Shown piece after piece: positions 18,896-27,012 of a DNA stretch of 64,000 nucleotides. The DNA comes from Thalassotalea hakodatensis (GTDB lineage: Bacteria; Pseudomonadota; Gammaproteobacteria; Enterobacterales; Alteromonadaceae). Location of the stretch: assembly GCF_030295995.1 (NCBI RefSeq), contig NZ_AP027365.1, forward strand, positions 2,822,066-2,886,065, in the 5' to 3' direction. Positions within the stretch are counted from its first letter, which is position 1. Each line of letters starts with the position of its first letter. Position numbers and translations under genes: made by a program. The notes below the pieces were generated by a model that searched no databases, was not told the origin of the DNA, and was given only the letters and a program-made list of their open reading frames with translations.

Positions 18896-20551
18896 TTAAC
18901 GTAGCTCTCTTCGAAGAATTTTCCCCACATTAGTTTTTGGTAACTCTTGCCTTATTTCTACCTGTTTGGGCACTTTGTAATTTGTTAATGCACTTTTACA
19001 GTGTTTTATAATATCTTCTTTGGTTAACGAAGTATCTTTTAACACAACAAATAACTTCACCTCTTCTCCACAAACTTCGTGAGGAACACCAATAGCGGCA
19101 GCTTCTAGTATTCCTTCATGCGAAACAGCAATTTCTTCAATTTCGTTTGGAAAAACATTAAAGCCTGACACAATAATCATGTCCTTTTTACGATCAACAA
19201 TTTTAAAAAAACCATTTTCATCCATTGTTGCAATATCGCCAGTAGCTAACCAGCCATCCTTTAATATTTCATCGGTCGCTTCTTGACGGTTATAATACCC
19301 CGCCATTACTTGTGGCCCTTTAACACACATTTCGCCAGCTTCACCAATTCCTGCTTCTGTGCCGTCATCTTTAATAATTTTAATATCAGTTGAAGGTGCA
19401 GGTAAGCCAATGCTGCCATTATAATGTGCTTGATTATATGGACTAAGCGTCACCAATGGCGCACACTCAGTTAAGCCGTACCCTTCTAATAAGCGAGTTT
19501 TGGTGACTTTTTCCCACTTTTCAGCAACAGGGCGTTGTACCGCCATACCACCACCCAGTGACACTTTTAAATAGCTAAAATCTAAATCTGCAAAACCTGG
19601 TGTGTTAAGTAACCCATTGAATAACGTATTCACCCCTGTTATCGCAGTAAATTGGTACTTTTGTAACTCTTTAACAAACCCAGGCATGTCTCTAGGATTT
19701 GTGATCAATAAGTTGGTGCCGCCAAGCGTTAAAAACGTTAAGCAGTTCGCGGTAAGCGCAAAGATATGATAAAGCGGTAACGCGGTAACCACTAGCTCTT
19801 TACCTTCTTCTAATTGAGGCTTAATTACCGCTTTTGCTTGTTCTAAATTGGCCACCATATTTCTGTGCGTTAGCATTGCACCTTTAGAAAGGCCTGTTGT
19901 GCCACCTGTGTATTGTAAAAACGCTAAATCTTCCCCTTTTAATAGCACGGGTGTAAAAGGTAGATTACGTCCTTTAGATAACACTGTATTAAAACGTATC
20001 GTACCTTTTAAATTAAATGCAGGTACCATTTTTTTAACATACTTAACAACCGCGTTTACAATAGTTCCTTTAATCAGACCTAAACGATCGCCTAATGATG
20101 TCATCATCACGTGTTGCACTTGCGTTTTATCAATAATTTGCTCAAGTGTATGGGCAAAATTTTCAATAATTAACATACCTTTTGCACCAGAATCGTTAAG
20201 TTGGTGTTCCAACTCTCGAGCTGTATACAGTGGGTTTACATTAACCACGGTTAGTCCGGCAAGTAATGCACCGAAAAGCGCTACAGGATATTGCAAACAA
20301 TTAGGTACCATAATGGCGAATCTATCACCTTTTTTAAGCCCAAGTTCTTGCTGGCAGTATGCTGCGAATGCTTTAGCTTGTTCTTCTAGCTCAGCATAGG
20401 TGATTTCCGCCCCCATGTTGATAAAGGCAGCACGATTTGCGTATATACCTACGTATTTATCAAACATCTCGACTAACGAGCTGTATTTGTCCGGATCTAT
20501 TTCATGAGATACTCCGGGCGGATAACTTTTCTCAAGCCATACTTTTTGCAC
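18896..20551 (-). CDS. fadD: Long-chain fatty acid-CoA ligase
   Basis: A 551-residue ANL-family ligase. The P-loop-like motif [13 protein letters not shown] (about residues 212-224), adenylate motif YGLTECAPL (about 355) and the hinge/C-domain string [24 protein letters not shown] are all present. The final [12 protein letters not shown] carries the catalytic lysine. It activates fatty acids at the inner membrane for beta-oxidation. The start chosen is the GTG at 20551: AGAGGAGA lies just upstream, and [11 protein letters not shown] aligns with E. coli FadD. A GTG at 20572 would swallow that ribosome binding site. Slp, TsaB and YoaA neighbours match E. coli. Upstream DNA holds possible fatty-acid-regulator sites. 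Confidence 0.95.
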   Translation of the reverse strand: MQKVWLEKSYPPGVSHEIDPDKYSSLVEMFDKYVGIYANRAAFINMGAEITYAELEEQAKAFAAYCQQELGLKKGDRFAIMVPNCLQYPVALFGALLAGLTVVNVNPLYTARELEHQLNDSGAKGMLIIENFAHTLEQIIDKTQVQHVMMTSLGDRLGLIKGTIVNAVVKYVKKMVPAFNLKGTIRFNTVLSKGRNLPFTPVLLKGEDLAFLQYTGGTTGLSKGAMLTHRNMVANLEQAKAVIKPQLEEGKELVVTALPLYHIFALTANCLTFLTLGGTNLLITNPRDMPGFVKELQKYQFTAITGVNTLFNGLLNTPGFADLDFSYLKVSLGGGMAVQRPVAEKWEKVTKTRLLEGYGLTECAPLVTLSPYNQAHYNGSIGLPAPSTDIKIIKDDGTEAGIGEAGEMCVKGPQVMAGYYNRQEATDEILKDGWLATGDIATMDENGFFKIVDRKKDMIIVSGFNVFPNEIEEIAVSHEGILEAAAIGVPHEVCGEEVKLFVVLKDTSLTKEDIIKHCKSALTNYKVPKQVEIRQELPKTNVGKILRRELR

Positions 20552-20662
20552 TATGCATCTCCTCTCTTGCACGCAACATTAACACAAGCCTCTGTCGTTA
20601 ATTATTTTTTAATCAATCTCTTTTTTAATGTTATATTTATCAGAGATGTGGGCCAGTGAGTT

Positions 20663-20709
20663 TTAAAACACTTGTTTGAATCAGCAAGTTTTACTGTAAT
20701 ACTGGTCTA
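20663..20709 (-). promoter_or_regulatory. Candidate fatty-acid-responsive operators upstream of fadD
   Basis: TTAAAACA-CT-TGTTTGAA (20663-20680) is an 18-bp near-palindrome (7 of 8 arm positions) of the CAAAC-N4-GTTT(G) kind that I associate with PsrA sites. About 20 bp further from the gene, ACTGGTCTAA (20701-20710) is a FadR-like half-site. The same 10-mer occurs inverted upstream of the lipase. The positions are 112-160 bp before the GTG. Binding is inferred. Confidence 0.4.
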
Positions 20710-20756
20710 ATGTCTATTACTTTTGACAAAAATTCACCTATGAACGACAGTTTTTA

Positions 20757-21608
20757 CTAATTCATCGGTTTTTTAATAAATTCGTCAATCAGACTCGCTG
20801 TTTTTTTCGGCAACTCCATGTGAACATGGTGACCACCACTTAGTTGATAAATAGTTAACTTTTTAAAGTATGGTTTAAAAATGTTAATTGCGCGCGCAAC
20901 AAAGTCTAAACCTTTATCACCGTAAATAAGCTGTACCGGACAATCAATATTATTCACTAGATTAGTTGCTTGAGCTTGAGTCAACCGATAAGGAGAAGTA
21001 TTCCTCAATTTACTATCGGCCTGCCACGTATACCCTTTTTCTAGTTTTTTTAAACCACGATTAACAATGAGTGATGCACATTCTACGTTTAAATCAGAAA
21101 CCGCGATTCTCGCATTTATCGCTGACTCTATTGTCGGGTGAACTGATTTACTTTTATGTCGGGACTTAAATCGACTGAGTAAGCCATTTCTTAGTTGTTG
21201 GGAGGTATTATCTGGTTCCTCAGTAATAAACCCTATTGCATCAATTAGTGTTAAGCTCGCAACATTTTCTGGGAACGATGCAGCAAAAGCTTGAGCAATC
21301 ATTCCTCCCATGGAATGGCCAACAATATCCACTTTCCCCCAACCCTGCTGTTCAAATAAAAGTACTAAATCATAAACATAGTCTAAAAAATGGTAATGTG
21401 CATCTTCGCCTCGATGGCTTGAGTGTCCATGTCCCGGCCAATCAATGGCGACAATGTAGTATTTAGGTAACCATGGCATTAGCGGTAAAAAACTTGCTGC
21501 GTTGTCTAACCAACCATGCAAAAACAATATCGGCTTTTCATGCTCAGCGCCAGAAGCAAGCCCAGCTATATGAGCACGGCTTATTTTCGCGGTAAATTCG
21601 CTGTTCAT
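20757..21608 (-). CDS. Alpha/beta-fold hydrolase
   Basis: A 283-residue hydrolase. The oxyanion motif LFLHGWLDNAASF is near residue 28. The nucleophile elbow is VDIVGHSMGGMIAQ near residue 96 (catalytic Ser in GHSMG). The acid (YGDKGLDF) and His (GGHHVHMELP) are near residues 230 and 260. There is no signal peptide, so it is cytoplasmic. It lies between slp and fadD, with 20 bp to slp. The neighbourhood suggests an ester or thioester substrate linked to lipid metabolism, but sequence alone does not say which. It is not part of the E. coli version of this cluster. Confidence 0.8.
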   Translation of the reverse strand: MNSEFTAKISRAHIAGLASGAEHEKPILFLHGWLDNAASFLPLMPWLPKYYIVAIDWPGHGHSSHRGEDAHYHFLDYVYDLVLLFEQQGWGKVDIVGHSMGGMIAQAFAASFPENVASLTLIDAIGFITEEPDNTSQQLRNGLLSRFKSRHKSKSVHPTIESAINARIAVSDLNVECASLIVNRGLKKLEKGYTWQADSKLRNTSPYRLTQAQATNLVNNIDCPVQLIYGDKGLDFVARAINIFKPYFKKLTIYQLSGGHHVHMELPKKTASLIDEFIKKPMN

Positions 21609-21628
21609 CGCCGTAAAATCACTCAGGC

Positions 21629-22210
21629 TTATTTATTTTTAGTACTTGTAGTTGGCTTAGCAGGACTATTCACTCGACGGTAAATAGGTCTATGTAAGTA
21701 TGGGTTCGAGTAATACCATCGCGAAGGAGTGTACCAATGCGGATAATGTTCAACACGAACATCCACTTGTTTTATTTCTTTCCATAAATGAACGTAGTCT
21801 GCTTGTAACGTTGGATATTGATATTTATGCTCGCCTATCTTTCCTTCGGTAACATCACCTAAACGACCAATGGCAGTAATACTACGACCTTCTTTATAAA
21901 TGACAGGATCTAATAAACCAGAATAGATAACTTTGAAGCGCCCTTTCGTTTCGTCTTTTACTTTCGGCCGCGTTGATCTCTTCAAATCAAAATGTACAAC
22001 TTCGATTACGGTTCGATCAGCTTCATTATTCACTTTTGCAATAACACCGCCCCATCTGACAGTAGAGCCTTTTAAACTATTCGTTTGGCTTTTAGCTTGC
22101 TCAAAGTTCGTTAAAGAGGCATTGTCTGCGACTGAAAGCTTTTCAGGTACATGGACACAAGCAGTTGTTAACAAAGTTAATAAACTAAATGCAATAATTC
22201 GAATTGTCAT
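21629..22210 (-). CDS. slp: Slp-family outer membrane lipoprotein
   Basis: A 193-residue lipoprotein with a signal peptide and lipobox LLTTAC (Cys about residue 18). The Slp/YeaY domain spans the rest: VRWGGVIAKVNNEADRT, an FKVIYSGLLDP segment and ITAIGRLGDVTEGKIGEHKYQYP. Slp proteins are starvation- or stress-associated outer-membrane lipoproteins of unknown exact role. The start at 22210 is preferred because GGAGAA lies 6 bases upstream. The earlier ATG at 22222 overlaps that site. The position next to fadD and tsaB matches E. coli yeaY, and the C-terminal HYPHWYTPSRWYYSNPYLHRP is unusually aromatic. Confidence 0.87.
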   Translation of the reverse strand: MTIRIIAFSLLTLLTTACVHVPEKLSVADNASLTNFEQAKSQTNSLKGSTVRWGGVIAKVNNEADRTVIEVVHFDLKRSTRPKVKDETKGRFKVIYSGLLDPVIYKEGRSITAIGRLGDVTEGKIGEHKYQYPTLQADYVHLWKEIKQVDVRVEHYPHWYTPSRWYYSNPYLHRPIYRRVNSPAKPTTSTKNK

Positions 22211-22222
22211 AATATTCTCCAT

Positions 22223-22906
22223 TTAATACTGCCGAGATAAGTGCGATTTTATCAATAAATAGGCGGTCATCATACCAAGAGCGCACCAAATCACCACCCA
22301 AACAAACTCAGGCATAAAAGTAAGTTGAGCTAGGGTTGCTCCATCGCCTAACGAGCGACCATCAAATAAATACAATGGGCTTTTTATGCTGTTAAGTACC
22401 ACTGTAGCACCCGTGAGTTGAAATAAGAAAGGTAAATACGCTTTTTTAAAATAAAACAATTTTAACGTAACAAACATAAGTAAAAACAGAATGATCCCTA
22501 TTGTTAATATATCTTTTGCCCATAAGACTAAACTCGTTGCGATCACAAAAGATAATGCGCCAATAAAGACTTTTGTAACCGTTTGGTGCATGGTTGATAC
22601 TCTTACTAAGCCATACCCGAATAAGCTTGCTCCGGCATAGCCCATAAAACTAATCAGTAAACGACTACCACCTTGGGTGGTACACAACCCTGACCCATCA
22701 ATATTAAGTTGAATACTGACAATACTGCCGCCCGTAATCAAAGCAGCTAAGCCATGGCTAAGTTCATGAAAATAACTTTCAAACCATTTTAGGGGAATAG
22801 AAATAAAAGGTATTTCAACCACAAAAAAAGCGATTAAAAAAACAAACACAAGTTGATAACGTTGAAAAAAACTCACGTTGGATATGGAAGGTTTATCGTG
22901 GATCAA
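22223..22906 (-). CDS. M50-like (site-2-protease-type) membrane metallopeptidase homologue
   Basis: A 227-residue membrane protein with about six hydrophobic segments. FESYFHELSHGLAALITGG near residue 45 carries the HExxH-type zinc motif (HELSH) seen in the M50B-like family. The second M50 motif (NxxPxxxxDG) is not obvious. VLNSIKSPLYLFDGRSLGDG near residue 170 could supply the aspartate. It may therefore be a true intramembrane protease or a peptidase-like remnant. It stops 12 bp before slp's start and lies downstream of a Gln-rich protein, apparently all in one transcript. The substrate is unknown. Confidence 0.65.
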   Translation of the reverse strand: MIHDKPSISNVSFFQRYQLVFVFLIAFFVVEIPFISIPLKWFESYFHELSHGLAALITGGSIVSIQLNIDGSGLCTTQGGSRLLISFMGYAGASLFGYGLVRVSTMHQTVTKVFIGALSFVIATSLVLWAKDILTIGIILFLLMFVTLKLFYFKKAYLPFLFQLTGATVVLNSIKSPLYLFDGRSLGDGATLAQLTFMPEFVWVVIWCALGMMTAYLLIKSHLSRQY

Positions 22907-22923
22907 TAAAGTAGCTCTTTATT

Positions 22924-23292
22924 TTAAGCGTATAAGTCAACGCCAAAAGATTTGGAAATAATCTCTTGCTGCTGTTGATTATTAATTGCTTGATAAGCAG
23001 ACACTGCAACTTGATGACGTTGCGAAGGTTGATCGTATTGTGCCTGCTCATTAGAAGTCGTAGGTTCATTTTGCGCCGACAAACGTTGTTGTTCTTGTTC
23101 AACAAGCGCGATCGCTTGTTCGTCAACATCAAATCGTTGTTGTTGGTCGTTACTGTTTTCACGCTCTGCAGACTTTTGCTGCTGTTCACGAACAATTAAC
23201 TGTTCACTTTCTTTACTCACCCTATTTTGGCTTTCAATACTAACGTTCTGGTTAACTTGCGGCGTGTGAGCTGTCGAACTATTTACTAACAT
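22924..23292 (-). CDS. Glutamine-rich hypothetical protein
   Basis: A 122-residue, highly polar protein with many Gln, Ser, Asn and Glu residues (EQQQKSAEREN, VEQEQQRLSAQN, NNQQQQEII). It has no signal peptide or membrane span. It is probably disordered or coiled-coil, except perhaps the C-terminal VAVSAYQAINN-SFGVDLYA end. The latter resembles short proteins in related genera that carry an alanine/tyrosine C-terminal motif. It sits between tsaB (38 bp upstream) and the M50-like gene (17 bp downstream), so it is likely co-transcribed. I do not recognise a function. Real-gene status is supported by spacing, not homology. Confidence 0.6.
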   Translation of the reverse strand: MLVNSSTAHTPQVNQNVSIESQNRVSKESEQLIVREQQQKSAERENSNDQQQRFDVDEQAIALVEQEQQRLSAQNEPTTSNEQAQYDQPSQRHQVAVSAYQAINNQQQQEIISKSFGVDLYA

Positions 23293-23330
23293 AACTATAA
23301 AGGTAACAAATTTTCAGCTATTCGCCAAAT

Positions 23331-24029
23331 CTATTCTCTACCTGGCAGCTTTTTCCAAGAAACTGTATCTCGCACATATACCGGCTGTGCCTGTTCAGCG
23401 GCTACCGCATTGCCCGCCTGAAATTGCACCGAAGCTAGGGTTAACATTGCGGCAGCATTAGGAAATAATATTTCTATGTTCTCAGCATTACCTGCTAGCG
23501 GCGCTAAACTATCCTGATAGGTTTGCCAACCAGTACCTACGCCATAGGGAGCATTAAATGCTTGCTTTAAATAGTCGGCAGCTTTATTTGGCGCAATAAC
23601 CGTTTCATCAACTATCGGCTGCATAATGCCTTGTTCATCAGCACGGTAAGCAGATAAGTATATTTCTGACATCCTCGCATCTATAGCAGCGATAACTTCG
23701 GTTTTTTTGTGCTGTTCAAGCGCTTGCTGGGCCATTGCTTGTAAGGTTGAAACCCCTACAACTGGCAACTCTGCAGAAAACGCTAAACCTTGGGCTACAC
23801 CAACACCTATTCTAACGCCAGTAAAGCTACCAGGCCCTTGACCAAACACCAAACCATCTAACTGCTGTAATGAACAATCTGCTTGTTTCAATGCTGCATC
23901 AATCATCGGTAACAAAATAGTACTGTGAGATTGTGGGCATAATTCGAATTGCTCTATGAGCTGACCTTGCCACGATAATGCGACTGAACACCCTTCTGTT
24001 GACGTATCTATTGCGATCAAATTTAACAT
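23331..24029 (-). CDS. tsaB: tRNA threonylcarbamoyladenosine biosynthesis protein TsaB
   Basis: A 232-residue member of the ASKHA fold. LIAIDTSTEGCSVAL at the N-terminus and the loop GQGPGSFTGVRIGVGVAQGLAF (about residues 63-84) are diagnostic of TsaB/YeaZ. It scaffolds TsaD and TsaE in the complex that makes t6A37 on ANN-decoding tRNAs. It is essential in E. coli, where it also neighbours yoaA and yeaY-fadD. Nine bases separate it from yoaA's stop, which implies co-transcription. Length is standard (E. coli 231). Confidence 0.96.
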   Translation of the reverse strand: MLNLIAIDTSTEGCSVALSWQGQLIEQFELCPQSHSTILLPMIDAALKQADCSLQQLDGLVFGQGPGSFTGVRIGVGVAQGLAFSAELPVVGVSTLQAMAQQALEQHKKTEVIAAIDARMSEIYLSAYRADEQGIMQPIVDETVIAPNKAADYLKQAFNAPYGVGTGWQTYQDSLAPLAGNAENIEILFPNAAAMLTLASVQFQAGNAVAAEQAQPVYVRDTVSWKKLPGRE

Positions 24030-24038
24030 AACATTTTA

Positions 24039-25967
24039 CTACTGGTCGTTAATTTGGTGCAGATTAGCCAAGAATTGTTCAGCAGCGTAAGTATCACGGC
24101 TACGCTTCATATCTGGCAAACTGCTTAAAAAAACCTGCCCGTAAGGGCGGTTCACTAATCTATCGTCACATATTACCATGATGCCTTGATCGGATACATC
24201 ACGAATTAACCGTCCGACCCCTTGTTTTAAAGCAATGACGGCTTGTGGTAATTGAATATCTTGAAAAGGGTCACCTCCTTGTCTGCGTGCATCTTCGCTT
24301 CGTGCTTGCAACATAGGGTCATCAGGTGATGCAAAAGGTAATTTATCAATGATCACACAGGTTAGTTTATCACCACGTACGTCAACGCCTTCCCAAAAGC
24401 TGGCTGTCGCTAATAACACGGCACTTTCATTTTCAATAAATTCATCGAGCATTTTTCGCTTACTCATTTTCCCTTGTACTAATAATGAATTATCAATGCG
24501 TTCAGCTAATATATCAGCCACTAGGTTTAGCATCCGATAACTAGTAAATAACATAAAACACGCGCCTTTACTCGCTTCAATTAGCGGGATAGCAAGCTCT
24601 GCCAGTGCATTCGCCCTAGCAGGGTTTTGTGCATCAGGTAAATAACGCGGTACGATTAATTGCGATTGATGCAAATAGTCAAATGGGCTGTCAACCAATA
24701 ACGTATTGGCACTAGATATACCTAGTTGCTCAGTAAAATGTTCAAAACCACCATTTACAGCAATCGTCGCAGAGGTAAAAATCCACCCTGCATCCGACTG
24801 GTTAATATAATCACTAAACTTATCGGCAACACTCAATGGTGTTAGGTGAAGTACAACATGTCGACGAGTCGTTTCATACCAAAAACTCATGCCAAATTGT
24901 TCGACATTTGCCATGATATCGTATTTTGCAAGCGTTGCTACCGCACGTTCAAAACAATTATCAATGGCTTCACTACGTGAAATACAGAGCTTTAACACCT
25001 GATACAAAAAGTCGAGATCGGTTTTAATGTTTTCAAAACTACGTTGAATGCGAGGCAATTGAATTTTTTCTCGCCAATTGCCTCTCGCAGGATCATGTGG
25101 AAATAATAAACGAAATTCCATCGCTGTTTTTTGTAATTTCTCGGCGGCCTTACCAAGCTGGTTCACGTCAGTAAATTCAGTGCGATAAAGTTGTAATACA
25201 TCTGAGCAAAGCTCTAATATTTGCCGCGTAGAAAACGCATCACCAAAGTATTCACTGGCTATATCGGGTATTTGGTGTGCTTCGTCAAATACTACTACAT
25301 CCGCTTTTGGGATAAGTTCACCAAAGCCTGTATCTTTTAATGCCATATCGGCAAAAAACAAATGATGATTCACCACCACAACATCAGCATCAATGGCTTT
25401 TTTACGCGCTTTAACTAAATAACAGTCATCAATATTAGGGCAATCTTTCGCCAAACAATTATCAACCGTGCTGGTGACGAAAGGAAATATATGTGAATCT
25501 TCAGCAACGTCAACTAACTCGCCAATGTCCCCTGTGTGTGTTGCCGTACTCCACGATTGAACCTTAACAAAGTCTGCTAGTGATTGAGCATCCAACTGCC
25601 CTCGCTCTTGCTGATATAATGCTAAGCGATATAAACACAAATAATTTGCACGTCCTTTTAATAAAGCCATTTGCGCGTTAGTCGCCATTGCCTTGCGCAA
25701 TAGTGGAATATCTTTATGAAAAAGCTGTTCTTGAAGGTTTTTAGTACCCGTTGAAACAATCACTTTTTTTTCAGAAAGTAGCGCTGGTAATAAATAAGCG
25801 AAGGTTTTACCTGTACCAGTTCCAGCTTCCGCCACTAAGCTTGATTGATTTTCTATCGCAAGTTCAACTTCGATTGCCATATCAATTTGAGCTTGGCGCG
25901 GTGAATAACCATTAAGCACTTTCGCTAATACGCCAGAAGTTGAAAATGCTTGTTCTACAGGTGTCAT
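24039..25967 (-). CDS. yoaA: DinG/XPD-type ATP-dependent helicase YoaA
   Basis: A 642-residue superfamily-2 iron-sulphur helicase. Walker A is AEAGTGTGKTFAY (near residue 45) and the DEAH box is VVVFDEAHQIPDI. Four cysteines fit a 4Fe-4S domain (NYLCLY, DNCLAKDCPNIDDCYL). Motif VI appears as LKQGVGRLIRDVSDQG. YoaA interacts with the replication clamp-loader subunit HolC in E. coli and helps repair stalled forks. It is first in the minus-strand cluster running through tsaB and slp to fadD. Length compares well with E. coli YoaA (636). Confidence 0.93.
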   Translation of the reverse strand: MTPVEQAFSTSGVLAKVLNGYSPRQAQIDMAIEVELAIENQSSLVAEAGTGTGKTFAYLLPALLSEKKVIVSTGTKNLQEQLFHKDIPLLRKAMATNAQMALLKGRANYLCLYRLALYQQERGQLDAQSLADFVKVQSWSTATHTGDIGELVDVAEDSHIFPFVTSTVDNCLAKDCPNIDDCYLVKARKKAIDADVVVVNHHLFFADMALKDTGFGELIPKADVVVFDEAHQIPDIASEYFGDAFSTRQILELCSDVLQLYRTEFTDVNQLGKAAEKLQKTAMEFRLLFPHDPARGNWREKIQLPRIQRSFENIKTDLDFLYQVLKLCISRSEAIDNCFERAVATLAKYDIMANVEQFGMSFWYETTRRHVVLHLTPLSVADKFSDYINQSDAGWIFTSATIAVNGGFEHFTEQLGISSANTLLVDSPFDYLHQSQLIVPRYLPDAQNPARANALAELAIPLIEASKGACFMLFTSYRMLNLVADILAERIDNSLLVQGKMSKRKMLDEFIENESAVLLATASFWEGVDVRGDKLTCVIIDKLPFASPDDPMLQARSEDARRQGGDPFQDIQLPQAVIALKQGVGRLIRDVSDQGIMVICDDRLVNRPYGQVFLSSLPDMKRSRDTYAAEQFLANLHQINDQ

Positions 25968-26176
25968 AGGGTACTAGGCAGAAGAAATTTTCGCCCATTA
26001 TAAAGCGCTAACGTAGAATTGGAAGTCACCATTAATGGAAATATTATCTCAATACTGTATTGATATAGGTAAACCTTAGATCGCATACACTCTTTGTTTA
26101 TTACCTGTCGAAAAAACATACGTAATGAATATATCAGAGTATGTAATATTCGCATAAATAGCGCAAAACAACTGTG

Positions 26177-26533
26177 TTAAACGTAAATGTCTAGATGCGG
26201 TTTATCATCATCGTCTTTATCGTTTTTATCTTGGGAATGTTTAGGATGTAACACATCTTGTTTATGCAATATTTCAGGTTCTACCACTTCATCAACCACA
26301 TACTGGGGTGGTGTTTGTTCTTGATGTGTGTCAGTCGTATTGTCGTTTGTATGAGCCGAATTCTGGTCAGATTGAGAATCTTTAACAAAATATAAATGAT
26401 GATCTTCCACATGATCAATATCATCAGAAAGCGCTTTTGTTGCCGCCTGCTTAGATAGTGACTTAACGCGTAGTTTGTCTGGTTTAATCGGCGTTGGTCT
26501 TACCTTAGTTAACGCTGTTGTAAAAATATCCAT
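26177..26533 (-). CDS. Acidic low-complexity hypothetical protein
   Basis: A 118-residue protein. The first 35 residues (MDIFTTALTKVRPTPIKPDK, LRVKSLSKQAATKALSDD) look ordered and are reminiscent of small conserved proteins of Shewanella and Colwellia. The remainder is rich in His, Asp, Gln and Thr (DIDHVEDHH, HPKHSQDKNDKDDDDKPH) and probably disordered. No signal peptide or membrane span is seen. Isolated on the minus strand between yoaA and the divergent his leader. The His/Asp-rich tail could bind divalent metal, but that is speculation. Function is not recognised. Confidence 0.55.
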   Translation of the reverse strand: MDIFTTALTKVRPTPIKPDKLRVKSLSKQAATKALSDDIDHVEDHHLYFVKDSQSDQNSAHTNDNTTDTHQEQTPPQYVVDEVVEPEILHKQDVLHPKHSQDKNDKDDDDKPHLDIYV

Positions 26534-26746
26534 TATTCACCTGTTATCCGACACTTGCAATAATGTTAAAAATACATTCAATTTATATATCGGCTTATTT
26601 AGAGCAAAGTTTACATGTTTAGACCATATTTTCATAAAACGATCACATTTATTACTTGCGCTTGACTTCTTTTACCCGTACTGTAAAAAGCAATTAACGT
26701 ATTAATATTGAATTGTGTAGTAACCAAGGTAACATGTTTTACCACT

Positions 26747-26755
26747 TGCTATACA
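26747..26755 (+). promoter_or_regulatory. Candidate extended -10 promoter for the his leader
   Basis: TGCTATACA gives an extended -10 (TGnTATACA) with no good -35. Transcription would start near 26762, 20 nt before hisL. A weaker alternative is TTGAAT (26709) with TAACAT (26731). Confidence 0.35.
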
Positions 26756-26781
26756 TCCCATGAGAAAAGAGAACGAAATAA

Positions 26782-26829
26782 ATGTACTTAAACCTGATCG
26801 CAATTCATCATCACCATCATACGAATTAG
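26782..26829 (+). CDS. hisL: his operon leader peptide
   Basis: A 15-codon ORF, MYLNLIAIHHHHHTN, with five consecutive histidine codons. It begins 231 bp before hisG and is followed by a GC-rich terminator. This is the classic histidine attenuation arrangement: ribosome stalling at the His codons when charged tRNA-His is scarce lets RNA polymerase read through. The ATG is preceded by a modest AGAGAA site. The E. coli leader has seven His codons. Too short for routine gene finders. Confidence 0.92.
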   Translation: MYLNLIAIHHHHHTN

Positions 26830-26832
26830 CCA

Positions 26833-26902
26833 CTCAGGTTTATTCGCTGAGGGGCTATTGGACCTTTCAGCGGAATAAAGTAAAAGTCATTACCAAAACC
26901 CC
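26833..26902 (+). promoter_or_regulatory. Alternative pairing segments of the his attenuator
   Basis: CTCAG (26833-26837) can pair with CTGAG (26847-26851). CGCTGA (26845-26850) can pair with TCAGCG (26867-26872). GGGG..TTGG (26851-26861) can pair with CCAA..CCCC (26893-26902), which includes the 5' arm of the terminator. These mutually exclusive pairings suit an antiterminator switch. They were found by eye, with no energy calculation. Confidence 0.55.
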
Positions 26903-26931
26903 CGAAAGAGTCCATCTCTCTCGGGGGTTTT
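26895..26931 (+). terminator. his attenuator terminator hairpin
   Basis: A 16-base arm AAAACCCCCGAAAGAG (26895-26910) pairs with CTCTCTCGGGGGTTTT (26916-26931) with a single mismatch and a 5-base loop. It ends in T4, then GTCGTTTTT. It lies between hisL and hisG. Confidence 0.88.
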
Positions 26932-27012
26932 GTCGTTTTTAACGCAAACGAATTGTATATACAGGGTAATTGGACTTTTAAATTTACACATTAATGAACT
27001 AGGAATGAAACA

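Noticed and set aside
26050-26072. LexA-box-like ACTGTATTGATATAGGTA upstream of yoaA
   Set aside because: Only one half-site is good; the second half (ACAG) is missing, so SOS control is not supported.
25964-26155. 63-codon frame overlapping the yoaA start
   Set aside because: Overlaps the conserved N-terminus region of yoaA, has no ribosome binding site and no recognisable family.
26947-26962. Short TGTATATACAG palindrome upstream of hisG
   Set aside because: It lacks the CTG-N10-CAG spacing of a LexA site and lies after the attenuator. Treated as chance.
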